NCBI GenBank assembly: GCA_019114645.1
Contig: DXFC01000111.1
Location: forward strand, 1-7,891
Direction: 5' to 3'
Length of the DNA stretch: 7,891 nucleotides
Source of the DNA: Candidatus Halomonas stercoripullorum
GTDB taxonomy: Bacteria; Pseudomonadota; Gammaproteobacteria; Pseudomonadales; Halomonadaceae
A program made the translations under genes and the position numbers. Position 1 is the first letter of the stretch. Each line of letters starts with the position of its first letter. The notes below the pieces were generated by a model. It ran no database searches, had not been told where the DNA came from, and saw only the letters and a program-made list of their open reading frames with translations. This document shows, piece after piece, positions 7,040 through 7,891 of this stretch.

Positions 7040-7728
7040 GCCTCGCCAAAACAGACCCCTCACTCCAGCGCTACAGCCTGTGGAACCGCCTTAACCACTG
7101 GCTCGTCGCTATCAGCTTCGTGCTACTGGTGCTCAGTGGCCTACCCTTCTTCCATCCGTTTTTCTGGTCACTTACGGGGCTGTTTGGCGGCCCCACCATG
7201 ACCCGCATCCTGCACCCCTGGATCGGACTGTTCATGGCCGTGATGTTTGTTATTCTGGCTATCAGCTTCTTCCGTGAGAGCCTGATGCGTCGCCATGACA
7301 TCCAGTGGCTCAAACAGATCCGGGATGTCCTGTCCAACCGTGCCGACAAACTGCCACCAGTGGGCAAGAACAACGCCGGCCAGAAGCTGGTCTACTGGAT
7401 CATGCTCGGCAGCATTGCGCTGCTGCTCATTACCGGGTTCCTCATCTGGCAACCGGTTGTCGGCCAGGCCGTACCGATCACCTTGCGCCGGCTGGCCTCA
7501 ATGGGTCACGCTTATGTTGCCTTCCTGGCCATTATTACCCTGATCATCCATATCTATTCAGGAATCTGGGTCAAGGGCTCGTTCCAGGCCATGGTGCGCG
7601 GACGGGTCAGCAAGGCCTGGGCACGCCACCATCACAGCCTGTGGTATGAAGAGGAAATGGAGAAAGAGCGCAAGTATCGCAACATCACCATGCGTAACCC
7701 CGACCCCACCGGAGAGGAGCCATCATGA
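7036..7728 (+). CDS. fdnI: Formate dehydrogenase gamma subunit, cytochrome b556
   Basis: This 230-residue di-haem membrane subunit passes electrons from FdxH to quinone. It has four predicted membrane helices (about 21-38, 61-79, 118-138 and 157-177). The candidate haem ligands H21, H60, H158 and H172 have exactly the spacing of the four ligand histidines of E. coli FdnI (18, 57, 155, 169), all shifted by three, so both b haems should be present. The signature NHWLVAISFVLLVLSGLP is at 20-37 and HIYSGIWVKGS at 172-182. The ATG overlaps the fdxH stop (ATGA) and GGGAGGAG lies just upstream, which suggests translational coupling. The C-terminal tail after helix four is basic, then acidic, and slightly longer than in E. 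coli (217 residues). The stop again overlaps the start of fdhE. Confidence 0.94.
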   Translation: MSLAKTDPSLQRYSLWNRLNHWLVAISFVLLVLSGLPFFHPFFWSLTGLFGGPTMTRILHPWIGLFMAVMFVILAISFFRESLMRRHDIQWLKQIRDVLSNRADKLPPVGKNNAGQKLVYWIMLGSIALLLITGFLIWQPVVGQAVPITLRRLASMGHAYVAFLAIITLIIHIYSGIWVKGSFQAMVRGRVSKAWARHHHSLWYEEEMEKERKYRNITMRNPDPTGEEPS

Positions 7729-7891
7729 GCCACGCCTACGGCAACGCCCCTACCGGTATTCTGCAGCCTGTCGAGGTGCGCCTGCCCAGTGTGGATCTTT
7801 TCGCGCGCCGTGCGCGGCGCCTGCAGGAACTCGCCCAGCGCAACGAGCCCCTGGGCGAGTTTCTCGCTTTCATGTCTCAACTGGTGAGTGC
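7725..7891 (+). CDS. fdhE: Formate dehydrogenase accessory protein FdhE, N-terminal fragment (cut by window edge)
   Basis: The ATG at 7725 overlaps the fdnI stop codon (ATGA) and has GAGGAG about 5 bases upstream. Fifty-five codons are visible before the window ends. The part FARRARRLQELAQRNEPLGEFLAFM (split here as residues 26-50) resembles the N-terminal region of FdhE, where an RAERLRELA-type helix precedes NPLGDYLRF in E. coli. FdhE is a cytoplasmic rubredoxin-like protein needed for activity of the respiratory formate dehydrogenases. Its zinc/iron-binding CxxC motifs lie further on and are not visible. Position directly after fdnGHI matches the usual order, which raises confidence despite the short fragment. 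Confidence 0.85.
   Translation, partial: MSHAYGNAPTGILQPVEVRLPSVDLFARRARRLQELAQRNEPLGEFLAFMSQLVS

Noticed and set aside
5906..7063. Long 385-codon minus-strand ORF opposite fdnG and fdxH
   Set aside because: It is a shadow of the well-supported plus-strand genes, has no recognisable domain, and overlaps four conserved cysteine clusters on the other strand.

Overview
The window looks like a piece of the chromosome of a Gram-negative gammaproteobacterium. A Halomonas-like or pseudomonad-like host is my inference from overall gene content, moderately high G+C and protein similarity to families I know; no marker gene fixes the genus. Seven protein genes fill almost all of it. No tRNA, rRNA, insertion sequence, CRISPR array or prophage gene was seen, and no gene-free stretch exceeds about 200 bases.

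Left part, minus strand: a ChaN-type haem-binding-like lipoprotein or periplasmic protein (cut by the left edge) lies downstream of a 12-helix MFS transporter of the YcaD-like type, which begins with a TTG codon. The 193-base region upstream of the transporter holds a 16-bp near-perfect palindrome with a central CpG, placed over the predicted start of transcription, and looks like a repressor operator. Centre, plus strand: a 151-residue orphan with a signal peptide and an extremely acidic, low-complexity mature part.

Right part, plus strand (3008 to the right edge): a respiratory formate dehydrogenase operon of the FdnGHI/FdoGHI type followed by fdhE. The alpha subunit is one continuous selenoprotein gene: the in-frame TGA at 3599 falls exactly at the catalytic selenocysteine and is followed by a textbook bacterial SECIS hairpin. 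Gene finders that read TGA as stop will split it into two false ORFs. The Tat-exported alpha subunit oxidises formate in the periplasm. The beta subunit (four [4Fe-4S] clusters) carries electrons to the gamma subunit, a di-haem membrane cytochrome b that reduces quinone. FdhE is the cytoplasmic accessory factor for maturation. The genes are tightly packed (18-base gap, then two 4-base ATGA overlaps), which suggests one transcript with translational coupling.

I see no novel multi-gene system. The items most worth a second look are the recoded codon with its SECIS element, the operator-like palindromes, and the unidentified acidic secreted protein.
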